From: Paenibacillus xylanilyticus
GTDB lineage: Bacteria; Bacillota; Bacilli; Paenibacillales; Paenibacillaceae
Assembly (NCBI RefSeq): GCF_013359935.1
Contig: NZ_JABMCB010000192.1
Span: forward strand, 124,001-188,000
DNA: 64,000 nt
Direction: 5' to 3'
Position 1 is the first letter of the stretch. Every line of letters begins with the position of its first letter. Below the pieces are notes generated by a model. It was not told the DNA's origin, made no database searches, and saw only the letters and a list, made by a program, of their open reading frames with translations. Below, piece by piece: positions 1-7,428 of the stretch. The translations under genes and the position numbers were made by a program.

Positions 1-126
1 GATGCGGCAGTGTTCTACCCGGCCGAGGATTACCATCAGGATTATCATAAGAAAAATGAAAAGCATTACAAGGAAGACCGTGCCCTGTCCGGGCGGGATG
101 AATTTATTGAAGAGAATTGGAAATAA
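1..126 (+). CDS. msrA: MsrA, peptide methionine sulfoxide reductase (C-terminal fragment)
   Basis: Only the last 41 codons are inside the window; the gene begins upstream. The fragment carries the C-terminal MsrA signature, FYPAEDYHQDYHKKN followed by SGRDEFI and ENWK. MsrA reduces methionine-S-sulfoxide in proteins with thioredoxin as reductant. The catalytic GCFW end is outside the window, so I cannot say whether this is a lone MsrA or an MsrA-MsrB fusion. A strong terminator follows directly. Confidence 0.8.
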   Translation, partial: DAAVFYPAEDYHQDYHKKNEKHYKEDRALSGRDEFIEENWK

Positions 127-149
127 GGTAATAGTCTTATGACGAACTA

Positions 150-189
150 AAAAGCCGTGCAGATTCCATAAGGAACCTGCACGGCTTTT
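150..189 (+). terminator. Rho-independent terminator after msrA
   Basis: GCCGTGCAG at 154-162 pairs with CTGCACGGC at 177-185. The stem is flanked by an A-tract on the left and TTTT on the right, so it may stop transcription in both directions, for msrA and for the convergent rlmA gene. Confidence 0.85.
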
Positions 190-241
190 GGGTCATTCTA
201 TTGTCTAGTGGATCGTGCGGGTCGTCGACATTCCAAAATGA

Positions 242-1108
242 TTATAAGCTTGTCCCCACTAATATCTCTACATCAATAGTGATCTCCGACAGGGAATCCT
301 TCATTCGTGCCAAGTCCGATTCCGTTGCATGCCAGGAAAGAGGGGTCATGTGAATGAGAGAATCCAATAGATGCTCTGGGACAGGCTGTGTATATGTGAG
401 CGGGATGGTGGCGAGAACATGGTTATATTTTGCAAAACGATTGAAGGTATGATCGTAGCTGTTCTTGTGTTCAAAACGATCAGGAAACAACAGCTCTCTC
501 AATTCGATTAAATATTGCTCCCGAGGGATGACTTTGATCGTCCAGCCTCCAGCCTTCCGTATTCTGCGGAATTCCTCATAGTTGGAAGGTGAAAGGATAT
601 TCAGAATCAAGTCCATCTGTCCTGCTACAAATGGATTGCAAGCGAGATCACCAACAAACCAGATCTGTTGCGGGTAAGCAGAGGCAGCCAAGGCGATCCC
701 TTCTTTGGCGATATCGAGTCCCCAGCCCACGACTGAAGTGTCTTTCGTAATTTGATTCAGAAAAGTTCCTTCTCCTGCGCCGGCATCCAGAATGTGCACA
801 GGATGACTGGCTTCCGTGGAATAGTCATCAACCCATGCACGAAGCTTTTCTCCAAGCGGAGCATAGACGTCAGTTTCCGACAAAATTCTCCGTTTGGCTG
901 TAAATAACTGTTTGCCATAGTTCCCCTTAAAATTGCGTGTCATGACATTGATATAACCTTGCTTTGCAAAGTCAAACGCATGGCGAGACGCGCACTGGAT
1001 ATGGTTCCGGTCCACCTTGGCTATTGAGCCATGGCAGATCGGACAACTCAACATGTGGATATAAGAGTTCATAAGCGCAGCGCTGTTTTCTCTGCGATGA
1101 ATTGACAT
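242..1108 (-). CDS. rlmA: RlmA-type 23S rRNA (guanine-N1)-methyltransferase
   Basis: A 288-residue SAM-dependent methyltransferase. An N-terminal zinc ribbon (C22, C25, C39, H43 from this start) is followed by HAFDFAKQGY, the signature of the RlmA/TlrB/YxjB family. The SAM loop is LDAGAGEGTF. Members methylate N1 of G745 or G748 in helix 35 at the peptide exit tunnel; the Gram-positive RlmA(II)/TlrB branch contributes to tylosin resistance. An in-frame ATG five codons upstream (1123) has no ribosome binding site, so I use the ATG at 1108, which has a weak GGGG nine bases before it. The leader carries a promoter, a leader peptide and a terminator hairpin (annotated separately), so expression is probably controlled by attenuation. 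Confidence 0.85.
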   Translation of the reverse strand: MSIHRRENSAALMNSYIHMLSCPICHGSIAKVDRNHIQCASRHAFDFAKQGYINVMTRNFKGNYGKQLFTAKRRILSETDVYAPLGEKLRAWVDDYSTEASHPVHILDAGAGEGTFLNQITKDTSVVGWGLDIAKEGIALAASAYPQQIWFVGDLACNPFVAGQMDLILNILSPSNYEEFRRIRKAGGWTIKVIPREQYLIELRELLFPDRFEHKNSYDHTFNRFAKYNHVLATIPLTYTQPVPEHLLDSLIHMTPLSWHATESDLARMKDSLSEITIDVEILVGTSL

Positions 1109-1143
1109 GGATAAACACCCCATTCATTCAGAATTAGATAACT

Positions 1144-1207
1144 GAAGAAAAGGGCATAGCAAATAAACCTCTAAAATGTTAAAAAAAAGAGGTTTATTTC
1201 TATGCCC
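1144..1207 (-). promoter_or_regulatory. Attenuator hairpin in rlmA leader
   Basis: On the minus strand GGGCATAG-AAATAAACCTCT (1207-1188) pairs with AGAGGTTTATTT-CTATGCCC (1172-1152) with one bulged base. It is followed by TTTTCTTC, the form of an intrinsic terminator, lying between the rlmA promoter and the rlmA start. An outer pairing, AGATAACT (1216-1209) with AGTTATCT (1143-1136), would extend the stem and takes in the end of the leader peptide ORF. A ribosome stalled on the leader ORF would cover the 5' arm. Confidence 0.75.
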
Positions 1208-1210
1208 AAG

Positions 1211-1240
1211 TTATCTGTATCGAATAAATTGAATGATCAT
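1211..1240 (-). CDS. Leader peptide upstream of rlmA (MIIQFIRYR)
   Basis: A nine-codon ORF reading MIIQFIRYR, stop TAA, between the rlmA promoter and the attenuator hairpin. AAAGGAG lies at 1260-1254, 13 bases before the ATG (a little long; an ATT codon nearer the SD is in frame). It ends in Arg-Tyr-Arg, matching the +X+ (Arg/Lys-X-Arg/Lys) motif known to stall macrolide-bound ribosomes in leaders such as ErmDL. The terminator 5' arm starts three bases after the stop codon, so a ribosome stalled at RYR would mask it. The function is inferred. Confidence 0.6.
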   Translation of the reverse strand: MIIQFIRYR

Positions 1241-1294
1241 GGGGGAAATTATGCTCCTTTGCCAATTCTAAATAAAAAGTGAGATTACGATTTT

Positions 1295-1322
1295 ATTATA
1301 ACAAAAGGATTGATGATGACAA
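1295..1322 (-). promoter_or_regulatory. Sigma-A promoter of rlmA leader
   Basis: Minus strand: -35 TTGTCA (1322-1317), 16-bp spacer, -10 TATAAT (1300-1295). Transcription would start near 1288, about 48 bases before the leader peptide and 180 bases before rlmA. Confidence 0.75.
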
Positions 1323-1343
1323 GCAAGAAAGGAAAAGGGAAAT

Positions 1344-1385
1344 AAAAAAGCACCCTGTCAACCGTGAGCCGGTCTTCCAGGGCAC
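1344..1385 (-). terminator. Terminator of the beta-propeller-like gene
   Basis: Minus strand GTGCCCTG (1385-1378) pairs with CAGGGTGC (1357-1350, two G-U pairs), followed by TTTTTT. It lies just past the stop codon of the 1391-2662 gene. Confidence 0.75.
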
Positions 1386-1390
1386 TTCCC

Positions 1391-2662
1391 TTATTTTTCT
1401 GTTGAAGCTTTGAGCACATATTTGGATAATGTGTCATTTTGAATAGCATAAAAGACATGGTTGATATACGTTGAAGGACCTTCCATGGAAGGAACCGATG
1501 CACTTGTGGTGTATACATGTACGTCTTTCAGCGTTTCCGGGTCCACAATATAACCTGTTTTGGCGAAATCGAGTTGGTACAGTCCATCCTGTGTCCGTTC
1601 AACCTGCATCAGGACAGGCTGCTGGTCCTTGAACGTACGCTCGGTTACTTTGCCTTTCATGGTGTACAGCTCCAGCTTGGAACCTGTAAACAGGGTATAA
1701 CCGCTGCCTGCCGTCTGAATGAAGGCATTGCCAGCAATGGTGCGTCCCCAGGCGAGTTTGCCGTCTGTGCCGAAGCCCATCAGTTTGTTGCCCGTGTTTT
1801 CAAAGTTGGCGCGCATAATGATGGATCCATCGTCCAGTATAGCAAGGGATTCACCGCCACCGTCTCCTTGGGTGTTGGCATTGCTCGGGAACTGATAGAA
1901 GGACAGGCGGGTCAGCGAACGATCGTAAATCTCCACTTTAGGATTCGCTGCTGGCTGCCAATAGCTGCCGACTTTGGTTCGTTTGCTGGCATCGACCACA
2001 ATGCGGTCATTGCCTGCTTGAAGCACAGCACCGTTAATTGTTTTCTCGGTAATGAGTTTGCCTTTCTTGTCATAGAGCGAGAGAGCGGTTCGAACCGAAC
2101 CATTGGACTGAGCGCCCTGACTTGAAGCGATTAACAAAGTCTCGTCATCGAGAAGATACAGGTCAGATGGAGCGGTTACCGTTCTAACCCAGTTTGTCTT
2201 GCCAGATGTATTAAACGAGTATACCTTCTTGGTTCCGTCGGAATATTCCATATATACATAGGCTGTGCCGTAACTGGTGTATAGCGAATCGGAGTAGGTT
2301 GTATACGGCCCGCTCTTATCGTGGAAAATATAATTCCATTTCACTTTGCCTGTTGTCGCATCCAGTGCCTGAAGTGTATCGAGCTGCCAGTCCAGCGTCG
2401 TAGCGCTGCTTGTCTTGGTTACAGGCTGGGAGGAATGCACGTATACCAAATTTTTGGCAGGTACTGCGTTGATCTCCTTGATTATGACGTCTTTTTCCGT
2501 GTTAACTTGGGATTGCATCAGGGAAGATGAAGTCCAAGCAGGTTTGGGAAGCGGCTCACTCTGTACCGCAGCGTAACCTGTTGTATTCATGCTGAAGAGG
2601 AGCACGCCGCTGAGTAGCAGGGCTGCCCATGTTTTGGTGTTGCGTTTGTTTGATATAAGCAA
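1391..2662 (-). CDS. Secreted PQQ-like beta-propeller protein
   Basis: A 423-residue exported protein. After a short basic N-terminus comes a hydrophobic signal segment (AALLLSGVLLFSM) with a likely cleavage after GYAA. The body has repeated strands such as LQALDATTGKVKWNY and GTDGKLAWGRTI, the aspartate/tryptophan pattern of PQQ-like (YncE/BamB-like) propeller repeats. No catalytic residues are recognisable; it may bind a ligand or cell-wall partner. A GTG at 2674 lies inside the SD; AAAGGTGG is eight bases before TTG at 2662, so TTG is chosen. Monocistronic with its own terminator. Confidence 0.6.
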   Translation of the reverse strand: MLISNKRNTKTWAALLLSGVLLFSMNTTGYAAVQSEPLPKPAWTSSSLMQSQVNTEKDVIIKEINAVPAKNLVYVHSSQPVTKTSSATTLDWQLDTLQALDATTGKVKWNYIFHDKSGPYTTYSDSLYTSYGTAYVYMEYSDGTKKVYSFNTSGKTNWVRTVTAPSDLYLLDDETLLIASSQGAQSNGSVRTALSLYDKKGKLITEKTINGAVLQAGNDRIVVDASKRTKVGSYWQPAANPKVEIYDRSLTRLSFYQFPSNANTQGDGGGESLAILDDGSIIMRANFENTGNKLMGFGTDGKLAWGRTIAGNAFIQTAGSGYTLFTGSKLELYTMKGKVTERTFKDQQPVLMQVERTQDGLYQLDFAKTGYIVDPETLKDVHVYTTSASVPSMEGPSTYINHVFYAIQNDTLSKYVLKASTEK

Positions 2663-2919
2663 GTTATAAACCACCTTTCTTCAGTTCAAAATAGAACCGA
2701 TTGTTGAATTCTACCATTTAATACAATTGGAATTCAACCCGATAGACTGTAACCTTTTATCAATAAGGTATGGTATTATCTTTGTTTTGTGAAGTTTAAC
2801 GGTTACAGGGAATTCATCTTCTTCCGATCAGGGTGGAAGTTTGCTATATTTAGTGCGGTAAACATGATTGAATGTGTACAAGTATGATTTAGGTAGAGGG
2901 ATGAACAAGGAGAAAAGAT

Positions 2920-3516
2920 ATGAACTGGAATGACAACTTCACCCCCTGGGTGATCGGATCGATTGTTGTATTATTGCTGCTGGCTTGGGTGATTCGGCGA
3001 ATCATCAGACGGGGAAAGCGCATACGAAGTGAAGCGAATCCCCGCAAGATTTCGATTAAGGATATCGATAAAATGGAAGATGGGTCTGAATTTGAGCTGT
3101 ATCTCTTTCATTTATTTCAACAGCTTGGCTATAATGAGGTTCATAAGACGACCAGCAGCCGGGATTTTGGAGCGGATCTTGTTTTTATGGACCGGTTGGG
3201 CAGACGTAATGTCATTCAGGCGAAGCGCTACGGAGCGAATCATCCCGTTGGACTAAGCGCGGTACAGGAAATCTATACATCAATGCGTTATTATGAAGCA
3301 GACCGCTCGATCGTCTTGACTTCGGCAAGATACACGGAAGCCTGCCGGACGCTGGCTGCGGTAAATGGTGTAAAGCTGCTGGACCGCGAAGATCTGATGG
3401 AATTGATCGTTCTGTTCAAATCGAGAAGAGTGGAAGAAGCCATGGAACGGATTGAAGAAGATGATCAGGAGCCTGTGGAAACTTGGCAATCCAAGCGGAA
3501 GCGGGTTACACGCTAA
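2920..3516 (+). CDS. Membrane-anchored Mrr-type restriction endonuclease-like protein
   Basis: 198 residues. A single N-terminal transmembrane segment (about residues 10-26) is followed by a basic linker and a Mrr_cat/RecB-like nuclease fold. The motif II-III residues are present: GSEFE (E59), DFGADLV (D86) and QAKRYG (Q100-A-K102), which form the PD-(D/E)XK active site. The domain cleaves DNA in Mrr-like type IV systems; a bare anchored version like this is common in Bacillales and its role is unknown. AAGGAG precedes the ATG closely and a terminator follows at 3543. Confidence 0.75.
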   Translation: MNWNDNFTPWVIGSIVVLLLLAWVIRRIIRRGKRIRSEANPRKISIKDIDKMEDGSEFELYLFHLFQQLGYNEVHKTTSSRDFGADLVFMDRLGRRNVIQAKRYGANHPVGLSAVQEIYTSMRYYEADRSIVLTSARYTEACRTLAAVNGVKLLDREDLMELIVLFKSRRVEEAMERIEEDDQEPVETWQSKRKRVTR

Positions 3517-3542
3517 GCTTAAAATGGTAAATGCAATTTCAG

Positions 3543-3566
3543 AGGTCCCCAGTGGGGCCTTTTTTT
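3543..3566 (+). terminator. Terminator after Mrr-like gene
   Basis: A short GC-rich hairpin, AGGTCCCC-AGT-GGGGCCT with one bulged T, followed by a run of T. Confidence 0.8.
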
Positions 3567-3654
3567 GATGAAAGTAGGCATGATTCACTTCCACTTGTTT
3601 GCCTGCACATGATATATTGAGTGTATATCAATCAAAGGAGTGTGTGAATACGTT

Positions 3655-3882
3655 ATGGCACGTACCCAAACCCAAAAAGCATTACGCAGAGCAGAACGGT
3701 CAGGACAGTATTGCCCGGAACAGAGCCGGAGAATGAACGGGGATTATGGTGCATTATCCCAGCATGTGCGTCTCATGCCAACCAAACAGGAGAAATTGCA
3801 AAAGGTCAAACACAAGAAGCGGATCATCCAGGATGGTGGTGCTTCTTTTTATTTTGTCCAACGGGTATGCATGAGCGCATAA
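3655..3882 (+). CDS. Small basic conserved-looking hypothetical protein
   Basis: 75 residues starting MARTQTQKALRRAERSG, very basic and hydrophilic, with SALSQHVR-like and KLQKVKHKKR segments and an aromatic tail. It resembles a small family I associate with Bacillus and Paenibacillus genomes but to which I can give no function; the charge suggests nucleic-acid or ribosome binding. An upstream in-frame GTG (3640) overlaps the SD AAAGGAG, so ATG at 3655 (14 bases after the SD) is preferred, with doubt. Confidence 0.55.
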   Translation: MARTQTQKALRRAERSGQYCPEQSRRMNGDYGALSQHVRLMPTKQEKLQKVKHKKRIIQDGGASFYFVQRVCMSA

Positions 3883-3999
3883 AAAATTCTTCCTTGTACA
3901 CATCCTGGTTGGAATGCTTCATTAAAGACTGATAAAATGGATATATCTGGCGAATGCCTGCATGACCATGAATCCTGTTAGAAGGGACGAATAATACAT

Positions 4000-5247
4000 A
4001 TGACCACCCCCATGCGCACGACAAAGACAGCTGTTCGGCGTTTTTTGCTGCACACCCAATTATTGCTGGAACGCTGGCCGGCAGCAGGGAGACCGTCCGG
4101 TCCGGATCAGGTCATGAATTTGATTCGTACGTTAGGCTGCGTGCAGATCGATCCGGTTGCCGCAGTAGCCGGAAACCAGCATTTGGTGCTGGGTGCCCGT
4201 GATCCGGGGTACACTCCGGGATATTTACATACATTGCTCAGTGATCACAAAGTATTCGAGTATTTTGCCAATGCCGCATGTGTCATCCCAATAGAGGACT
4301 ACGCACTTTTCGAACCTGTACGTGCAAGATTGAGGGAACGGCTGGCTCCATCCCTGCAAGGTTTGGAAGGAACGGTACAGCATGTGCTGCAGCGCCTTGC
4401 GGAGGAAGGACCATTACCCTCCAAAGCGTTTCGTGCGGTTGATCGAGTCAGTGGATATTGGGATCGTCCAGATGCACCAAAGACCAAGGATACAAGCCTT
4501 GCTTTGAACCTGCTTCTGGATACCGCAGCCATCCGGGTGGTTGCACGACAAGGGAATGAACGATACTTCCAGATCACTGAATCATATCTGCATCAGCAGG
4601 TACCTCACATAAGTGAAGAACGGGATGCTCATACACAACACCAAGCGCTTTTGGACAAATACATTTATGCCTATCGGGTGGTGGATACCCGTGATCCCAG
4701 ACTCGGATGGCTGAAATGGAGCGCGGCTGAACGGCGTGCTCAGATCGCTGCACGAGTGGCGGATGGACGATTGATTCCGCTGGAAATCGAGGGAGTAGGG
4801 ACGCCTTACTATATTCGAGCAGAAGATGAAGAGATGCTTTTGAAGATGGAACAGGAAGAACCACATTATGAGCCATCAGGTCCGGTTCGCTTCTTACCTC
4901 CATTGGACAACTTGTTGTGGAGAAGGGAACGGATCGTAGATTTGTTTGATTTCCATTATAAGTGGGAGATTTATACCCCCGAATCCAAACGAACCTATGG
5001 CTATTATGCCATGCCCATTCTTCATGGAGATCGACTGATCGGTCGGATGGACCCCAGGCTGGACCGTAAAACGGGCGTACTCACGATACGTTTGTTAGCA
5101 ATGGAAGAGGGTGCCCCCCCGGTGGAGGAATGGATATCGGATTTTCGGGAGGGACTTGCCTTCTTCGCCAGCATGCATGGGGCGCAATCCATCACGGTGG
5201 AAACGACCGCGCCACAAACGCTAAAGAAACAGCTTAAGTCACTCTGA
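4000..5247 (+). CDS. YcaQ/AlkX-like winged-helix DNA glycosylase
   Basis: A 415-residue HTH_42 (former DUF1006) protein with three tandem winged-helix domains expected for the AlkZ/YcaQ superfamily. The catalytic pair in YcaQ-like enzymes is a Q-x-D motif; here it is CVQIDPV, Q49-I-D51. Characterised relatives unhook interstrand crosslinks or excise bulky N-alkylated purines. The ATG at 4000 is kept; a second ATG four codons later is possible. The gene stands alone, ending at a strong convergent terminator. Other alkylation-repair genes lie at 28.1-29.4 kb. Confidence 0.75.
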   Translation: MTTPMRTTKTAVRRFLLHTQLLLERWPAAGRPSGPDQVMNLIRTLGCVQIDPVAAVAGNQHLVLGARDPGYTPGYLHTLLSDHKVFEYFANAACVIPIEDYALFEPVRARLRERLAPSLQGLEGTVQHVLQRLAEEGPLPSKAFRAVDRVSGYWDRPDAPKTKDTSLALNLLLDTAAIRVVARQGNERYFQITESYLHQQVPHISEERDAHTQHQALLDKYIYAYRVVDTRDPRLGWLKWSAAERRAQIAARVADGRLIPLEIEGVGTPYYIRAEDEEMLLKMEQEEPHYEPSGPVRFLPPLDNLLWRRERIVDLFDFHYKWEIYTPESKRTYGYYAMPILHGDRLIGRMDPRLDRKTGVLTIRLLAMEEGAPPVEEWISDFREGLAFFASMHGAQSITVETTAPQTLKKQLKSL

Positions 5248-5293
5248 TGCTGAGATGGATTCAAGGATAAGACGATTCACTCCACAAGTCTGA

Positions 5294-5334
5294 GCATAAC
5301 AAAAGGAGAGCCCCGGGCTCTCCTTTTGTTATGC
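5294..5334. terminator. Bidirectional terminator between ycaQ-like gene and fabV
   Basis: An almost perfect inverted repeat with 20-base arms (GCATAACAAAAGGAGAGCCC and its complement) around a single central C. A- and T-rich ends flank the GC core, so it serves both convergent genes. Confidence 0.85.
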
Positions 5335-5372
5335 CTTAATTCATTAGGTTTAGCGTACCCTGTTACCTTTGA

Positions 5373-6563
5373 TTAGCGCAGATGCGGTACTTCAACATTG
5401 GGATCCACGTCTGCTTCATAGTCCACGCCATCCGTTTCAAAACCAAACAGCTGGAAGAACTCGCGGCGGTACCCTTCAAGGTCAGACAGATCGTAGATGT
5501 TTTCCGTGGTCAACTCATTCCAAAGTTTCGCCACTTCTTCCTGTACATCTTCTCTCATCTCCCAATCATCAATGCGGATGCGTCCTTGTTCGTCCGTTGG
5601 AACGTCTCCTCCAGCGTACAGACGGTCTGCGAACAGACGCTGCAATTGCTGGGTGCAGCCTTCGTGCAGCCCTTTTTCCTTCATGACTTTGTACAAAGCA
5701 GAGATGTACAGCGGCACGACAGGGATCGCGGAGCTGGATTGAGTCACAAGTGCTTTTGCTACGGTCACATAGGCACGCCCACCTGTAGCACTCATGCGGT
5801 CATTCAGCTTGTGTGCCGTCGCCTCCAGATGATCCTTGGCCTGGCCGATAGAGCCTTCACGGTAGATGGCCTGCGTCAGTTCAGGACCGATATAGGAGAA
5901 AGCGATCGTGGTTGCGTCTTCAGCCAACACGCCGCCTTGCTGCAGTGCATCCATCCACAGTTCCCAATCTTCGCCGCCCATTACCGTTACAGTTTGGCGA
6001 ATCTCTTCTTCGGTTGCAGGCTCAAGGGTAACGGAAGTGATTTCGCCCGTATGGAAGTTGACTGTTTTGTTGGTGTACGATTGTCCAATCGGCTTCAGCA
6101 CCGAGTTGGAAACTTCTCCAGTGTTCGGATCGGTACGCCGTGCGGACGCCACGCTGTAGACCACAAGGTCAACTTGGCCGAATTCGCTGCGGATCAGCTC
6201 AACCGCTCTTTCTCTCGTTTCGTTTGCAAAAGCGTCTCCAGTGATGCTGTACGATTTCAGGCCTGCTTCTTCTGCGGCCTTCTCAAATGCAGCAGAGTTA
6301 TACCAGCCTGCGGAAGCGGTACGTTTGTCCGTGGAGCTGCTTGGGCGGTAAATACCGATCGTATTTGCTCCTGCGCCAAACGCGGAAACAATACGTGACG
6401 CGAGTCCGTATCCGGTAGAAGCGCCGATAACGAGCACGTTACGTGGCCCCTTCAGCGCCGGTTGGGATTTCACGTATTCAATCTGTTCCTGCACCTGTGC
6501 GGCACAACCTACAGGATGGGAAGTTGTACAAATAAAACCACGCGTTCTTGGTTTAATAATCAT
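5373..6563 (-). CDS. fabV: FabV, NADH-dependent trans-2-enoyl-ACP/CoA reductase
   Basis: 396 residues, the full family length. The N-terminus MIIKPRTRGFICTTSHP and the NAD-binding VLVIGASTGYGLASR are FabV hallmarks. The catalytic Tyr-x8-Lys is Y234...K243 (YREGSIGQAK), the long spacing that separates FabV from FabI (Tyr-x6-Lys). It performs the last reduction of fatty-acid elongation and is typically insensitive to triclosan. The start is set by AAAGGATG nine bases upstream. Monocistronic. Confidence 0.93.
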   Translation of the reverse strand: MIIKPRTRGFICTTSHPVGCAAQVQEQIEYVKSQPALKGPRNVLVIGASTGYGLASRIVSAFGAGANTIGIYRPSSSTDKRTASAGWYNSAAFEKAAEEAGLKSYSITGDAFANETRERAVELIRSEFGQVDLVVYSVASARRTDPNTGEVSNSVLKPIGQSYTNKTVNFHTGEITSVTLEPATEEEIRQTVTVMGGEDWELWMDALQQGGVLAEDATTIAFSYIGPELTQAIYREGSIGQAKDHLEATAHKLNDRMSATGGRAYVTVAKALVTQSSSAIPVVPLYISALYKVMKEKGLHEGCTQQLQRLFADRLYAGGDVPTDEQGRIRIDDWEMREDVQEEVAKLWNELTTENIYDLSDLEGYRREFFQLFGFETDGVDYEADVDPNVEVPHLR

Positions 6564-6652
6564 TCATTTGCATCCTTTCATAATCAACTCTAGTGTCAGC
6601 ATCCAGGCCAGATGCTCGTGTACATACTTCCTTATTGTAAAACAATTGTCTC

Positions 6653-6669
6653 CGAAACGGAAACCGTTT
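6653..6669. repeat. Small hairpin GAAACGG-AAA-CCGTTTC
   Basis: A perfect 7-bp stem with a 3-base loop between fabV and the SUKH gene. Neither side has a clean T-run, so it may be an operator or weak terminator. No function is assigned. Confidence 0.4.
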
Positions 6670-6706
6670 CATTTGTTCTCTCTTCAGAGGAACCGTCTTT
6701 TGGGAT

Positions 6707-6746
6707 CTCTATTGAAGTTATCTCTACTCTATTGAAGTTATGAATG
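6707..6746. repeat. 20-bp tandem duplication at the SUKH gene 3' end
   Basis: CTCTATTGAAGTTAT occurs at 6707-6721 and again at 6727-6741, a 20-base period. The second copy overlaps the stop codon of the SUKH gene, so the duplication lies just outside the coding part. Confidence 0.7.
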
Positions 6747-7373
6747 ATGGCTGGACGCAAACGGAATGAGCATATCCCGAAATGAAGGAAAAAGGGGTTT
6801 GGCCCAACCCTCCAGCTGTTCACGGCTTGGTGATTCATCATTCACCAGAAACTCATGATCAAACCAAACGACAGCGTAATCCTCGTCCCCGTGGGGGTTA
6901 CGGATATCCCAGCATACTGGTCCGGCATCATCTTCATATGTAGCGAATGGAACGTAGCCTTTTGAAATTAGTGGTTTCCAGGCTGACCATAGTCCATGCA
7001 AATCCTCTAATGGACGATCGGAGGGCAGATTCGGCAGCCCAATGACGAAATCGTCGTAACGGAGATAGACATTCAGTACATACCGGGTGCTAAGAAAGGC
7101 ACGGTATAGCGGCGGGATGGGAACATGTAATTCAAAGGATTGCTCAAGCTCACGAATCTGGTCTTCCGTTACCGTCGAAGGAATCATTTTCCAACGAACC
7201 CAGCCTTCTTCATCCACCGCTCCATCCTGCATTTCCACGGGCACGCCGTAGTCCTCCTCCTCCGTTTTGGCCGGATGAGACATCAGAATGTCGCGGTGAG
7301 GGGAGTCGAAGTACGCATCCAAACATTGTAAAATGAAGGCTCGATTTTGCTGCAGGACATTCGAATCATTCAA
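6738..7373 (-). CDS. SMI1/KNR4 (SUKH) family protein
   Basis: 211 residues with the SUKH pattern: VTEDQIRELEQSFELHVPIPPLYRAFL near the middle, then VPFATYEDDAGPVCWDI and a WFDHEFL strand. Some SUKH proteins are immunity proteins of contact-dependent toxins; others are housekeeping scaffolds. No toxin gene is next to it, so it could be an orphan immunity gene or a lone SUKH protein. It lies 55 bases downstream of a methyltransferase gene on the same strand, so the two may be co-transcribed. Confidence 0.7.
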   Translation of the reverse strand: MNDSNVLQQNRAFILQCLDAYFDSPHRDILMSHPAKTEEEDYGVPVEMQDGAVDEEGWVRWKMIPSTVTEDQIRELEQSFELHVPIPPLYRAFLSTRYVLNVYLRYDDFVIGLPNLPSDRPLEDLHGLWSAWKPLISKGYVPFATYEDDAGPVCWDIRNPHGDEDYAVVWFDHEFLVNDESPSREQLEGWAKPLFPSFRDMLIPFASSHHS

Positions 7374-7428
7374 AGCGGTTCACTGCCTTTCTTCTCGGGT
7401 GGAGTCTGGATAGTGGGTGATGAGAATA

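Noticed and set aside
1517..2125. 202-codon frame opposite the beta-propeller-like gene
   Set aside because: No SD, no domain, and the opposite frame has a signal peptide and repeats.
5382..6398. 338-codon open frame antisense to fabV
   Set aside because: Cys/Arg/Phe-rich shadow of the fabV coding frame with no start signal.
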